From positions 124,001-188,000 of the forward strand of contig NZ_JAJMLZ010000008.1 of NCBI RefSeq assembly GCF_022227765.1: a DNA stretch of 64,000 bases, read 5' to 3'. This stretch comes from Ectothiorhodospira shaposhnikovii (GTDB taxonomy: Bacteria > Pseudomonadota > Gammaproteobacteria > Ectothiorhodospirales > Ectothiorhodospiraceae). The first letter of the stretch is position 1. Every line of letters starts with the position of its first letter. The notes beneath the pieces are model-generated. The model worked only from the letters and a program-made list of their open reading frames with translations. It did no database searches and had not been told where the DNA came from. The translations under genes and the position numbers were made by a program. Below, piece by piece: positions 1-9,467 of the stretch.

Positions 1-3000
1 ACGCTGGGCCATGTCGGCACGGGTCTGGGCCGCCACGGCGTCCACATCCACCACCTCGTGATCCAGTCCCAACAACCCCTTGAGCTGATGCCAGAATTCC
101 AGTCGTTCCTCGGCAGAACGCACCAGTTCCTCGGACACCAGCACCCGGGTCAGGCGGTTCTTGGCATCCACGGCCCAGACATAGGGGAAGCGACCTTCCC
201 GCTCGTCCTCGGACAGCTTCAGGAACTCAGCCATGGGGACCATGTCGTCGTTCCAGGTCTCCACCGGCGCCTTGCGGAAGTGCTTGCGGAAGCGACCTTC
301 GGTCAGGGCGAAGTCGGCAAAGGTCATGGGCAGTTCCATGGTGGCCTCGCCGCCGTCCTCTTCCTGATACTTCAGGGTGTAGGTGGGCCAGTCCTGATCG
401 ATGGCCGGGTTGCCTTCCAGGGTGCAGCACTCACGGAAGGTCACGCCCTTGTCCGGGTTGTAGCGGAACAACGGATAGGCACGGGACTCCACCGCCAGCT
501 TGGACTGGGCGAAGGCCACATCGTCACCCACCCCATGCTCCGGCGGACACACGGCATAGACGTTGAACAGGGCCGGACGACGGGCGTTGAGGCCCTCGAT
601 GAAGCTCTCCAGCAGGTGGGTCACATGGGAGATGGCACCCTGCATCACGTAGCTGGTACGGTGGGCCAGGCCGATCAGGCTGATCTCCTTGCGGATCTCC
701 TCCTTGCCCTTCCAGGCCTTGCCGTAGGGAGCCATGTCGGACACCTGGCTGATGAAGCCGGAGGTACAGGCCTGGCCGCCGGTGTTGGAGTACACCTGGG
801 TATCCACCACCAGCACCTTGATGGGCATGCCGGACATCAGGGCGCGGGACAGGTTCTGGAAGCCGATGTCGTACATGGCGCCGTCACCACCGATCCCCAC
901 CACCGGCGGGCAGAGGTGGAATTCCTCGTCGCTGAACTGCTCCCAGTTGAACTGGGCGAAGAAGGGCTCATGCTCCACCGGGTTGTAGGTACCGGCCAGC
1001 TCCAGCTCCGCCATGCGGATGGCCTTGAAGCCCTCTGCCATCTTGGCCATGTGACCTTCGAAGATGCCCATGGCCATGGACGGGGTGTCCTGGAACAGAT
1101 GGCTGGCCCAGGGGAACGGATACGGGCTGTAGGGGAAGGTGGAACCCCACACGGAGGTGCAGCCGGTGGCGTTGATGACACCCATCTCGGTACGGCCACG
1201 ACCGGAAGGCCCTTCCAGATAACGCCAGCGCAGGTCCTTGAGCTTGGCCAGCACGCCGGTGATCCACTGCAGCCAGTCCGGATCGACGGTGTGGCTGCCG
1301 CCGGCATCCAGGGCGGTGGACAGGCGGGCCAGGGTCAGATCCTTGTCGGCATGCTCGCCGATCACCTGGTTGACGGCCTGGACATTGGACAGATCCATGC
1401 CTTCGGCCAGCTTCAGGCGCACATGCTGTTCCAGCCGGCCGATGAGATCATCCAGCTTCTTGAGCTGAGCCTTGACGCGGGGCTGCATCAGGGCGGTCAC
1501 GGTGGCCGTGAACAGATGCACGGTGGTCTTTTCGCCGCAACCCAGGCAGGCGGAATCGCCGCAGTTCAGGGAACCGTAGGCCTTTTTGTCCAGCAGCAGG
1601 GTTTCCAGGGCGCCGATGCCCTCGTCCAGATCCTCGATGCGGATGTAGTCCGGACGGGTGGTGGGCAGATCCATCCAGAAATCCCAGTTGCGGCGCATGG
1701 TGTCCACGCTTTCCGGGGTCTGGGGGGTCACCACCAGGGCCTGGTCCTCACAGATGCGCACGCATTCCATGCAGCCCTTGCAGGTGTAGGGGTTGAGGGT
1801 CAAGGAGAACAGACCGCCGCTACCCTTGGCACGCTTTTCCATGGCGCTGAAGAAGGGACGGGTGGCGGCGAACTGGAAGTCGCCGATGGACTCCTTGAGC
1901 CAGCCCAGTTCCTTTTCCAGACGGCTCTTGTCATCACCCTGCAGGTCGGTTTCGGCCAGCAGATGGGTGATGGCAAAGTCCAGCTCGGCGCGCACGTCGG
2001 CACCGTCGCCGGCCTGGGTCAGGGCATTGCGCAGACGTTTTTCCAGGTCACGCACGGCACGGCGCAGGTGACGGGTGGGCTTGCCGCCGATCTCGATACG
2101 GCGCACGGCGGTTTCGAACACCTCGCCCAGGGTGTGGACCAGGCCGGGGATGGCGCTGTCGGGGCAAACGGTGTAGCAGTCGCCGCAGGCAGTGCACTTC
2201 TCCGGCAGCCACTCCGGATAATCGAAGCGGATCTGGGTCATGTCGCGGAAGATGCCGGTGGAGGCCGGGATCAGGGACATGCCGATGAAGGGGTCCACCA
2301 GATTGTCATTACCCTGGCCGGAGAGATAGAAGCTGCCGGTCTGCTCCCAGAAGCGATGGATGTCGCCGGAGGCACTCAGAGACTGAGGCATGCGCTTGAG
2401 CATCACCGGCATTTCCGGTGCACTGCGATCCGCCAGGGCCGGCAGGTTGTCGGTGGTGGGCTGCTTCTCGGTGACTTCCACCAGTTCCTCGAAACCACGC
2501 CGCACCACGCGCAGGTTATCCTGCACCACACGGGCGCCCTTGCTGCCGAACTTCTCCTGCAACTGCTCTTCGATGGCCTTGAACAGGGTCTGCTCGGTGA
2601 GGTTCTTGCGCTGCATCACCGGGGAAGCGGCGAAGAAGGCACCCTGGAAGGCGATGCCCTGCATGCGGAACTGCAGATCGGCGTTGGAGGCTTCGTCGCG
2701 AGCGATCTTGAAGGCGTCCAGATAGAAGACGCGGATCTCGTTGTCACGGATATAGCGCTGGGCGGCCGGCGGGAAACTGCGCCATACCGCTTCCGGGTTC
2801 TCCAGGGAAGACTGGATGATGAACACGCCACCCTTGTTCAGACCGGACAGGGGATCGGAGTGATCGAACACATTGGGATCGGGGGACAGCACCACGTCCA
2901 CCTGCTTGAGCTCGTTGCTGATGCGGATGGGCTCCGGCGCCGCGGCGAGGTAGTAGGTGGTGGGCTGCCCCTTTTTCTCGGAACCGTACTTGGGGTTGGC

Positions 3001-4572
3001 CTTGATGTGAAAGTCCAGCAGGTCGAACAGGGTCATGGCCAGGTTCTTGCCGGTGGTCATGGCACCCCAGCCGCCCACGGAGTGCAGGCGCACGGCGATG
3101 GCGCCCTCGGGCATCAGGCTCGGATTCTCGGAACCCCGCAGGGCCATGCTCTTGATGTTGGGATAGGCCTCCAGCAGGGCCTGCTGGTGCAGTTCCTGCT
3201 TGGGACTGGCGGCCTGGTCGCGGATGAAATCCACCGACAGATAGAAGAAGGTGCGCTTGCCGCCCTCGGGCAGCATGTTCTCCACGGCGGCGATCAGCCC
3301 TTCGGGCTGCAGGTCGCGGGAACCCAGGCCGAAGGCACCGGAGTACAGGCGAGGAATGTCGCCGTTGCGATCAAAGGCCGGATAGTCGGGATACGGCAGG
3401 GCCTCGCCCTTGCCGGCCAGACCGTTCTCGATGGCCTTGCCCAGGGCGGCGCGGGTCTCGCGCATCAGCGGCAGGTCTTCCGCCAGAGGCTGGTCGGTGC
3501 GCTCCAGCACGGCCACGCCCTTGCGGCCCTTGAGCAGGGCGGCCAGCAGATTGCCGGGGAAGGGACGGAACATGGTGATGTTCACCACGCCCAGCTTGAT
3601 GCCCCGGGTTTCGCGCAGGTAATCGGCCACGGCCTCGGCGGTGGCCACCATGCTGCCCTGCCCCACGATCAGGTACTCGGCATCGTCGGTGCGATAGCCG
3701 GAGGCACGGGCATAGCGACGGCCGGTGAGCTGATAGAACTCTTCCATGCACTGATCGGTGAGTTCGGCCACATGGTCGTAGAAGTAGGGCCGCTGGGCCG
3801 CCACCTGCTGCATGTAGGCGTCCTGGTTCTGCAGGGCACCGGACACCATGGGGTTGTCCACGTCCCAGGTGGCCGGGATGCGGCGTCGCTTCTCGCCGAA
3901 GATCATCTTCTGGGCCGGGGTCGGGCACTCGATCATGTCATCGGGACGGCCCAGGAACTCGGCGATCAGTTCCCGTTCCGGTACCTTCATGGACTCGATC
4001 AGGTGGGTGGTGAGGAAGCCGTCCTGACCGACGATCCCGGGGTTCAGAGCCAGCTCGGCCACCTTGTGGGCGATGATGTTCAGGTCCGCCGCTTCCTGGG
4101 CATTCTTGGCGAATACCTGGAAGAAGCCGGTGTCGTCCACGCAGTGGTAGTCATCGTGGGAGGCGTGCACGTTCAGCGCCGCCTTGGTGATGGCACGGCA
4201 ACCGATATTAAGGATATAGGGTAGACGCTTGCCGGCGGCGGCGTACAGGGACTCGTGCATGAAGGCCACGCCCTGGGCCGAGGAGAAGTTGATCGCCCGC
4301 ATGCCGGTCATGGCCAGACCGGCGGTGACGGCAGCGGCGGCATGCTCGGATTCCGGCTCGATGAACACCAGGGAACGGCCGGAGATGTTGATGTGCCCCT
4401 TGGACACCTCTTCCGCCCACATCTCGCCCATCTGGGTGGACGGGGTGATGGGGTAGGCCCCCGCCGCATCGGAAGACTCACGCTCGCAATAGATGACGGC
4501 GGTATTGCCGTCCAGGGCCGCGCGGGTACCCTGATACTTGAAGCCCTGCGATGACTTGCGCTTGAACAGCAT
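1..4572 (-). CDS. nifJ: Pyruvate:ferredoxin (flavodoxin) oxidoreductase, oversized, C-terminus beyond window
   Basis: This gene oxidatively decarboxylates pyruvate (or a related 2-oxoacid) to acyl-CoA and passes electrons to ferredoxin or flavodoxin in the cytoplasm. The frame is open through the left edge: 1524 codons are visible and the end is missing. The start ATG at 4572 has AGGAGAG about 8 nt upstream. An N-terminal POR domain leads to 4Fe-4S cluster CTACGDCYTVCP (about residue 792), a second cluster CKGCMECVRICE (about 929), the CGDSACLGCGEKT cluster segment, then the TPP motif GDGAMYDIG (about 1225) and VYSNTGGQ. Classical NifJ has about 1170-1200 residues. Here about 137 residues separate the two clusters, and about 100 extra residues lie between CLGCGEKT and INATGC. 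It follows the RnfB-like gene on the same strand. The substrate could be another 2-oxoacid. Confidence 0.92.
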   Translation of the reverse strand, partial: MLFKRKSSQGFKYQGTRAALDGNTAVIYCERESSDAAGAYPITPSTQMGEMWAEEVSKGHINISGRSLVFIEPESEHAAAAVTAGLAMTGMRAINFSSAQGVAFMHESLYAAAGKRLPYILNIGCRAITKAALNVHASHDDYHCVDDTGFFQVFAKNAQEAADLNIIAHKVAELALNPGIVGQDGFLTTHLIESMKVPERELIAEFLGRPDDMIECPTPAQKMIFGEKRRRIPATWDVDNPMVSGALQNQDAYMQQVAAQRPYFYDHVAELTDQCMEEFYQLTGRRYARASGYRTDDAEYLIVGQGSMVATAEAVADYLRETRGIKLGVVNITMFRPFPGNLLAALLKGRKGVAVLERTDQPLAEDLPLMRETRAALGKAIENGLAGKGEALPYPDYPAFDRNGDIPRLYSGAFGLGSRDLQPEGLIAAVENMLPEGGKRTFFYLSVDFIRDQAASPKQELHQQALLEAYPNIKSMALRGSENPSLMPEGAIAVRLHSVGGWGAMTTGKNLAMTLFDLLDFHIKANPKYGSEKKGQPTTYYLAAAPEPIRISNELKQVDVVLSPDPNVFDHSDPLSGLNKGGVFIIQSSLENPEAVWRSFPPAAQRYIRDNEIRVFYLDAFKIARDEASNADLQFRMQGIAFQGAFFAASPVMQRKNLTEQTLFKAIEEQLQEKFGSKGARVVQDNLRVVRRGFEELVEVTEKQPTTDNLPALADRSAPEMPVMLKRMPQSLSASGDIHRFWEQTGSFYLSGQGNDNLVDPFIGMSLIPASTGIFRDMTQIRFDYPEWLPEKCTACGDCYTVCPDSAIPGLVHTLGEVFETAVRRIEIGGKPTRHLRRAVRDLEKRLRNALTQAGDGADVRAELDFAITHLLAETDLQGDDKSRLEKELGWLKESIGDFQFAATRPFFSAMEKRAKGSGGLFSLTLNPYTCKGCMECVRICEDQALVVTPQTPESVDTMRRNWDFWMDLPTTRPDYIRIEDLDEGIGALETLLLDKKAYGSLNCGDSACLGCGEKTTVHLFTATVTALMQPRVKAQLKKLDDLIGRLEQHVRLKLAEGMDLSNVQAVNQVIGEHADKDLTLARLSTALDAGGSHTVDPDWLQWITGVLAKLKDLRWRYLEGPSGRGRTEMGVINATGCTSVWGSTFPYSPYPFPWASHLFQDTPSMAMGIFEGHMAKMAEGFKAIRMAELELAGTYNPVEHEPFFAQFNWEQFSDEEFHLCPPVVGIGGDGAMYDIGFQNLSRALMSGMPIKVLVVDTQVYSNTGGQACTSGFISQVSDMAPYGKAWKGKEEIRKEISLIGLAHRTSYVMQGAISHVTHLLESFIEGLNARRPALFNVYAVCPPEHGVGDDVAFAQSKLAVESRAYPLFRYNPDKGVTFRECCTLEGNPAIDQDWPTYTLKYQEEDGGEATMELPMTFADFALTEGRFRKHFRKAPVETWNDDMVPMAEFLKLSEDEREGRFPYVWAVDAKNRLTRVLVSEELVRSAEERLEFWHQLKGLLGLDHEVVDVDAVAAQTRADMAQR

Positions 4573-4703
4573 GTCGTTTCTCTCCTGCCGGCTCGCTGGC
4601 CGTCACGTTTTTGTAATCGGTATCTGCGCCTTCCATGCGGGGATGCCAAAGGGCCGGTCGACGCCATGTCGACCGGCGAGCCCTGGTGCTGCCGTGCGTG
4701 CGG

Positions 4704-5606
4704 TCAGACGCGCGGCAGGGGCTCCATGCGAGGCAGTGGTTCCTTGCGGGTGACTTTGCGGGCGCCCGAACCCTTGCGGGGCGCCTGCCCTTCCAGCCAG
4801 ACAATGGCCCCCGTGGGGCAGCGCTGGATGGCCACGGGGGAGGCCAGGGCATTCTTGGTGTAATCAATGACGGCCAGGTTGGACTCCATCCGGATCAGCC
4901 CCTCCGGCGCATCGGCGGCGCAGCGACCGCAGGCGGTGCAGACCACCTGGCAGTGGGCCATGGCCTCGTCCTGAGGATCCTGGTTGAGGCAGGCCACCCA
5001 AAGCCGATGACTTTCCGGCTGCAGGGTAAATAGATTCTTGGGGCAGACATCCACACAGTCATTGCAACCGGTACAGCGCACCGGATCCACCACCGGCAGG
5101 CCGTAGCGGTCCAGGCGGATGGCATCGAAATCACAGACCACCTCGCAATCACCCAGCCCCAGGCAACCCCAGGTGCAGCCCTTGCCGCCGCCGGAAACCA
5201 GGGCGGCGGCACGACAGGACTTGAGGCCCTGATAACGGGCACGGGTGGCGGCCACGTGGGAACCACCGGCGCAGGCCAGGCGGGCAATCTGCCGCTCGTG
5301 GCTGCCCAGGGCCACACCCAGCATGTCGGCAATCTGCTGGTTCATGTCGGTGGAGTTCACCGTGCAGCGGGCCGGCTCCAGACGGCCCTCCAGCAGGGCC
5401 TCGGCAAACGGGCGACAGCCGGCCACGCCGCAGGCACCGCAGTTGGCGCGCGGCAACAGGTCTTCCAGCTGGTCGATGCGCGGGTCCTCGAAGACGTAGA
5501 GCCGTCGATTGGCAATGGCCAGAATGCCGGCCAGGAGTATGCCCAGACCAGCCATGAAACCGCTTGCCAGCGCTATTTGCAGGATCGGAGAAGTCACGGT
5601 GAACAC
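4704..5606 (-). CDS. RnfB-like membrane-anchored polyferredoxin
   Basis: This is a probable electron carrier at the inner membrane. An N-terminal hydrophobic helix is followed by the RnfB-type cluster CGACGVAGCRPFAEA. A central segment holds CTWGCLGLGDCEVVC, then ferredoxin motif CTGCNDCVDVCP. A last motif, CTACGRCAADAP, has Ala where the fourth cysteine is expected. A basic tail follows. The frame stays open up to a TTG at 5684. I chose GTG 5606 (GTG 5597 is also possible) because RnfB proteins begin directly with the membrane helix, as the residues after this start do. It lies 131 bp upstream of the PFOR gene on the same strand, so the two may form an operon in which this protein exchanges electrons with the PFOR or its ferredoxin. 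No other rnf genes are visible, so it is a paralogue and not part of a complete Rnf complex. Confidence 0.85.
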   Translation of the reverse strand: MFTVTSPILQIALASGFMAGLGILLAGILAIANRRLYVFEDPRIDQLEDLLPRANCGACGVAGCRPFAEALLEGRLEPARCTVNSTDMNQQIADMLGVALGSHERQIARLACAGGSHVAATRARYQGLKSCRAAALVSGGGKGCTWGCLGLGDCEVVCDFDAIRLDRYGLPVVDPVRCTGCNDCVDVCPKNLFTLQPESHRLWVACLNQDPQDEAMAHCQVVCTACGRCAADAPEGLIRMESNLAVIDYTKNALASPVAIQRCPTGAIVWLEGQAPRKGSGARKVTRKEPLPRMEPLPRV

Positions 5607-5950
5607 ATTTCTTAGTGAATAACCAGGCTTTTGTGCAGTGAACAATTGATGACAAAACGTACCTTGCGCCGCTGACGGGGTCAAGCGGATTAAAGACCAA
5701 AGGCGATGAAAAATCGCTTTTTCGGCAGGGGATTTGCGAATTCACAAGGGTTACAGGGATATTCCGGAACCAGTCATGAGCGCCATAAACTCAGTTTCTA
5801 CAGGGAGATAGAGCGTGACCGGTTCTCATTCGCCCGTGCCGCCCCCAGATTCGGACAGTCAGCCGCCGTCGCCGGGCACGGGCCGCGAACTCACATGACG
5901 CGCAGAAAAATTGTCTACATCCGACCCCGCCGGGCGACCGGGTGGCGGCG
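5607..5950. other. Intergenic region with no convincing gene
   Basis: This 344-bp stretch separates the RnfB-like gene from the DUF1841 gene. It holds a short hairpin with a T-run (5703-5722). A 27-codon reading frame begins at GTG 5815 behind a purine-rich stretch, but its composition is unlike a known protein and I do not call it a gene. The promoter of the RnfB-like/PFOR pair probably lies between 5610 and 5700. Confidence 0.5.
5703..5722 (+). terminator. Small hairpin followed by T-run
   Basis: GCGAT and ATCGC pair around a GAAAA loop and are followed by TTTTT, which is intrinsic-terminator geometry on the plus strand. No plus-strand gene ends nearby. It may instead act at the 3' end of the minus-strand DUF1841 transcript, where the U-tract would be poorer. 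Confidence 0.3.
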
Positions 5951-6388
5951 TCATACCCCCTGGGTGGAGACGCGGCGAAGGCATTCCAGATAGGCGGCCT
6001 CATCAGGCGGCCGCCCCGACCGCTGGGCCTCCCACAACGCCTGTCCCAGGCAGTCCATCATGGCGTGCTCCGCCTCCAGGGGACCGAGCCGGGGCAGCAG
6101 GCGCTCGTAGGCCGCGCGAACCCCGTGGGGGCGATCCGTGGCCACTTGATCCCGGATGGCCAGATGCATGCCCATGTGCAGAAAGGGATTGACCGCACCC
6201 TGCTCCGGCGTGAACTCTGCCGCCAAGGCGGCTTCCGGCGCCTCCAGCATGGCCTGATACTCCGGATGATCCCGAACCACCCTGGCGATTTGCTGTTCCA
6301 ACGGCTGCAAGGGTTCCCCGGCCCGGGATTTTCTCCAGGCCTGGCAATACATCTGTCTGAGCTGCTCTCGGCTCTGGCTGGCAAACAT
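5951..6388 (-). CDS. DUF1841 family protein
   Basis: This 145-residue soluble protein has the conserved DUF1841 pattern: an N-terminal helix rich in Arg and Gln, then AWRKSRAGEPLQPLEQQIA, the segment VVRDHPEYQAML, NPFLHMGMHLAIRDQVATDR, and a C-terminal helix ending in EAYLECLRR-like residues. The family is widespread in beta- and gammaproteobacteria and has no established function. No signal peptide or membrane segment is visible. It stands alone between the redox genes and the divergent YfiR operon, so the context does not suggest a role. Confidence 0.85.
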   Translation of the reverse strand: MFASQSREQLRQMYCQAWRKSRAGEPLQPLEQQIARVVRDHPEYQAMLEAPEAALAAEFTPEQGAVNPFLHMGMHLAIRDQVATDRPHGVRAAYERLLPRLGPLEAEHAMMDCLGQALWEAQRSGRPPDEAAYLECLRRVSTQGV

Positions 6389-6582
6389 GGCTGGAATCCG
6401 GTGTAAGTAAGGAGGGGGTCAAGCCTATCGCCCCGACCGAGAGCAGACAAGCAAGCCGCCTTAGCCTACACTCATGACGGCTGCCGCACTCGATAACACT
6501 TGGCGAGGCGGGCCTTTTCAACCCTGATCCTGGACGATGCACACGGAGAGACATGCGGTCACACAAGGGTGAGGCGCGGCAG

Positions 6583-7104
6583 ATGGGAATACTCACCCGG
6601 TCGCTGTGCCTTCTGTGTTTCTTTTTTTGCCTACCCATACCCGGCACGTCAGCCCCCCCGTCCGAGTACCAGCTCAAGGCCGCCTTTCTTTACAACTTTG
6701 CCCTGTTCACCGAATGGCCCGACCAGGTCGGAGACACCCTTTACCTCTGCATCCATGGCCGCGACCCCTTCGGTGAGGACCTGGCCAAGCTCGATCACAG
6801 ACAGGTGGGGACACGCACGATCCTCACCCGCCACACCCTGACGCTGAACGAAGTTCAAAGCTGCCACATGGTGTTCATCAGCAATACCGCCATCGGCCAA
6901 CTTTCCCGGATACTGGAAGCCTTGGAAGGCATACCCGTGCTGACGGTGGCCGATACCCCGGGCGCCATGCGTCAGGGCGTGGCGCTCAACATGGTCAGGC
7001 AGCATAACCGGATTGCCTTTGAAGCCAATCTGACGGCGGCACGGGCACAAGGCCTGAACCTGAGTTCCAGGCTGCTTCGCCTGGCGACGGAGGTGGAACA
7101 ATGA
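6583..7104 (+). CDS. YfiR/DUF4154 family periplasmic regulator
   Basis: This is a secreted YfiR-type protein. In the Pseudomonas YfiBNR system, YfiR is a periplasmic repressor of a membrane diguanylate cyclase. The N-terminus is a signal peptide (basic start, [12 protein letters not shown] core, cleavage near GTSA). The mature part opens with the family hallmark [18 protein letters not shown] and ends with [21 protein letters not shown] chose ATG 6583 because GAGG lies about 8 nt upstream and the signal peptide begins there; ATG 6553 in the same frame is possible. The stop overlaps the start of the histidine kinase in an ATGA, so the two are translationally coupled. I infer that it senses a periplasmic state and passes it to the kinase CHASE8 domain. 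Confidence 0.85.
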   Translation: MGILTRSLCLLCFFFCLPIPGTSAPPSEYQLKAAFLYNFALFTEWPDQVGDTLYLCIHGRDPFGEDLAKLDHRQVGTRTILTRHTLTLNEVQSCHMVFISNTAIGQLSRILEALEGIPVLTVADTPGAMRQGVALNMVRQHNRIAFEANLTAARAQGLNLSSRLLRLATEVEQ

Positions 7105-9467
7105 AACCCACCTCATCGACCGGCAACCGCCCTCTTACCCTGGCGGAACGGCTGCGCCGCATCAATGGTGCGGCCCTGGGAATCTCAATCACGATCATGG
7201 TCGTGATCACCATCCTCGGCGCCCTGACCGTCAATCTCCTCAGTCTGGTGGATGCCAACCGCGTCCAGACCCGGGTTCTGGCGGAAAACGCCGCCGCCAG
7301 CCTGTTGTTCGGTGACGAAAAGGCCGCGCTTGACCTGCTGGCCTCCCTGCGCCACTCCCCCGATGCTCGGGCGGCAGTGATCTACGACGGGGATGGCCGT
7401 CCCTTCGCCCGCTATCAGTCCACCACCGCTATCCGGATCAATGATCAGGTCAGGCTGCGGGAATACACGGACTATGGGCTGACCACGGTCAGGCTGACCC
7501 AACCAATTACGATGGAAGGCAGAACGCTGGGGGCGATTCAGATCGCCATCGGCCTGCGATCACTCTATGCGCAGATGCTGGTGCTGATCCTGATCACCGC
7601 ACTGGCCGCCGCGCTTGCCCTGCTGGCCAGCCGAATGCTGATGACCCGCCTGGGAACGCTGGTGATCCGGCCGGTTGCGGATCTGACCGAACTGATGGGA
7701 CGTGTCACCCAGGACGCGGACCTCGGTGTTCGGGCCGAACAATATGACATCCTTGAAATCAGCACCCTGGCCCAGGGTTTCAACGGCATGCTGGAAGAAA
7801 TTCAGGAGCGGGACCAGAGGCTTGGCCGGCAAAAGGAATATCTGGAAGAAGAAGTGGCGGCCCGAACCTTCGAGTTGCTCCAGGCCAAGGAAGCGGCCGA
7901 GGCGGCCAATCGGGCAAAAGGCGAGTTTCTGGCCACCATGAGCCATGAGATCAGAACCCCGATGAACGGGGTGCTGGGCCTGACCGAGCTGCTGCTTAAC
8001 ACACCACTGGATGCCAGGCAACGCCGCTATGCTGAAACCGCCATCCAGGCCAGTCGCCAGCTACTGAGCATTATTGACGACATCCTGGACTTCTCCAAGG
8101 CCGAATCCGGCCACATGCATCTGGAGTTGCTGGACTTCGAACTCACCGCGCTGGTCCGGGATTGCGTGAAGCTGTTCCATGAATCGGCAGCAGGGAAAGG
8201 CCTGAAACTGTCGATGGACTTCTCTCCAGCGGATCGGCCGCTATGGTTTCAGGGCGATCCATTAAGGCTGCGACAAGTGGTGACCAATCTGCTGAGCAAT
8301 GCCATCAAGTTCACCCATCAGGGCGAGGTTCAGGTCCGTGTCGAGGTCGACAGGGTATCCGGTCAGGCGGACACGATTGTTCTCATGGTGAAGGATACCG
8401 GCATCGGGATCGCAGCCGAGGCCAGGGAAAAGGTCTTCGATCGGTTCGCCCAGGCGGATGGATCGACCACGCGGCGTTACGGGGGCACCGGCCTGGGACT
8501 CGCCATCAGCAACCGTCTGGTGGAGCTCATGGGGGGCAGCCTCAGCATGCAAAGCACCCCTGGACAAGGCTCGACATTTATTGTCCACTTGAAGCTGCAG
8601 GCAAGCGACGGGCCCGCCGTCTCGGAACACCTCCCCGATGGGATAGCGCCGGCTCGGGACAGTCACGACATCGGGACGCTGGCTGGTCGCATCCTGCTGG
8701 TGGAAGACAACCCGGTCAATCAGCTGGTCGCCGGCAGCATGCTGGAACAACTGGGACTCAGGTACAGCATTGCCAATAATGGAAAAGAGGCGCTGTCCAT
8801 GCTGGATGCAATCAAGGCGGATCTGATCCTGATGGATTGCCGGATGCCGGTGATGGACGGCTATCAGGCCACCGCGGCGATACGCCGGGGACGGGTATCG
8901 GGTTACCGGGATGTACCCATCATCGCACTAACCGCCAACACGTCGAAGCAGGAGCAGCAGCACTGCCTGGCCGCAGGCATGCAGGCCTGCCTGTCAAAAC
9001 CCCATACCCTCCGGCAACTCCACGACATCCTGCAACCATGGCTTCCCGCCGGCGGCGGCCCTGCCATGGGCGGCGCGGAGGCAGCACTTTCCCCGGAGTC
9101 GCCTGATGACGGTCCTCTCCTTGACCCGCGGACCCTTGCCGAACTGCGGAGCCTGAATGAATCCACGGGCCATCATCTGCTCATCAAGGTGTTTCAGGCC
9201 TTTCTGGACACCGCCCCCTCGCTGGCAGAACAGATCAAGACCGCCGTGGCGGCGGAAGATGCCGAGTCGTTACGCCGCGCCGCACACGCATTGAAATCCA
9301 GCTCGGGCAATGTCGGCGCCATGCGCCTTGCAAACATCTGCCGACAACTGGAGGCCTGCGCCCGCGACCAGCGCATGGATGCCGCGGGCAGACTGCTGGG
9401 AGAGTTCCAGCCGCTCTCGCACGCGACTCTGGATGAGATCAGTCATCGTATCCGGGCGGCAACATGA
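7101..9467 (+). CDS. CHASE8-HAMP hybrid histidine kinase with REC and HPt domains
   Basis: This 788-residue inner-membrane hybrid sensor kinase has TM1 at about residues 25-48, a periplasmic CHASE8-like domain ([19 protein letters not shown] and following) to about 155, TM2 at 158-178, HAMP and a coiled coil to 270. HisKA follows with the phosphorylatable His in [13 protein letters not shown] (about 282). The HATPase has the N-box [16 protein letters not shown] and [10 protein letters not shown]. The receiver carries [14 protein letters not shown] (about 577), and the HPt has [11 protein letters not shown] (His about 728). All phosphorelay residues look intact. It overlaps both neighbours by ATGA. 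The natural output is the REC-GGDEF-EAL protein encoded next, so the relay probably runs kinase to REC to HPt to that regulator. The signal is unknown but likely comes through YfiR and the TonB receptor. Confidence 0.93.
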   Translation: MKPTSSTGNRPLTLAERLRRINGAALGISITIMVVITILGALTVNLLSLVDANRVQTRVLAENAAASLLFGDEKAALDLLASLRHSPDARAAVIYDGDGRPFARYQSTTAIRINDQVRLREYTDYGLTTVRLTQPITMEGRTLGAIQIAIGLRSLYAQMLVLILITALAAALALLASRMLMTRLGTLVIRPVADLTELMGRVTQDADLGVRAEQYDILEISTLAQGFNGMLEEIQERDQRLGRQKEYLEEEVAARTFELLQAKEAAEAANRAKGEFLATMSHEIRTPMNGVLGLTELLLNTPLDARQRRYAETAIQASRQLLSIIDDILDFSKAESGHMHLELLDFELTALVRDCVKLFHESAAGKGLKLSMDFSPADRPLWFQGDPLRLRQVVTNLLSNAIKFTHQGEVQVRVEVDRVSGQADTIVLMVKDTGIGIAAEAREKVFDRFAQADGSTTRRYGGTGLGLAISNRLVELMGGSLSMQSTPGQGSTFIVHLKLQASDGPAVSEHLPDGIAPARDSHDIGTLAGRILLVEDNPVNQLVAGSMLEQLGLRYSIANNGKEALSMLDAIKADLILMDCRMPVMDGYQATAAIRRGRVSGYRDVPIIALTANTSKQEQQHCLAAGMQACLSKPHTLRQLHDILQPWLPAGGGPAMGGAEAALSPESPDDGPLLDPRTLAELRSLNESTGHHLLIKVFQAFLDTAPSLAEQIKTAVAAEDAESLRRAAHALKSSSGNVGAMRLANICRQLEACARDQRMDAAGRLLGEFQPLSHATLDEISHRIRAAT

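Noticed and set aside
58-4224. Very long open frame (1388 codons) on the plus strand
   Set aside because: It is the complement of the PFOR gene. Its residues are His/Gly/Leu-rich without any domain, as expected for an antisense frame of GC-rich coding DNA. The same applies to other long antisense frames, for example 29757-30995, 33049-34167, 37639-38991, 55465-57003 and 62022-63497.
5815-5993. Two tiny frames joined by an ATGA, upstream of the DUF1841 gene end
   Set aside because: The first has a purine-rich leader, but both peptides are low-complexity (Pro/Ser or Arg-rich) and resemble no family.
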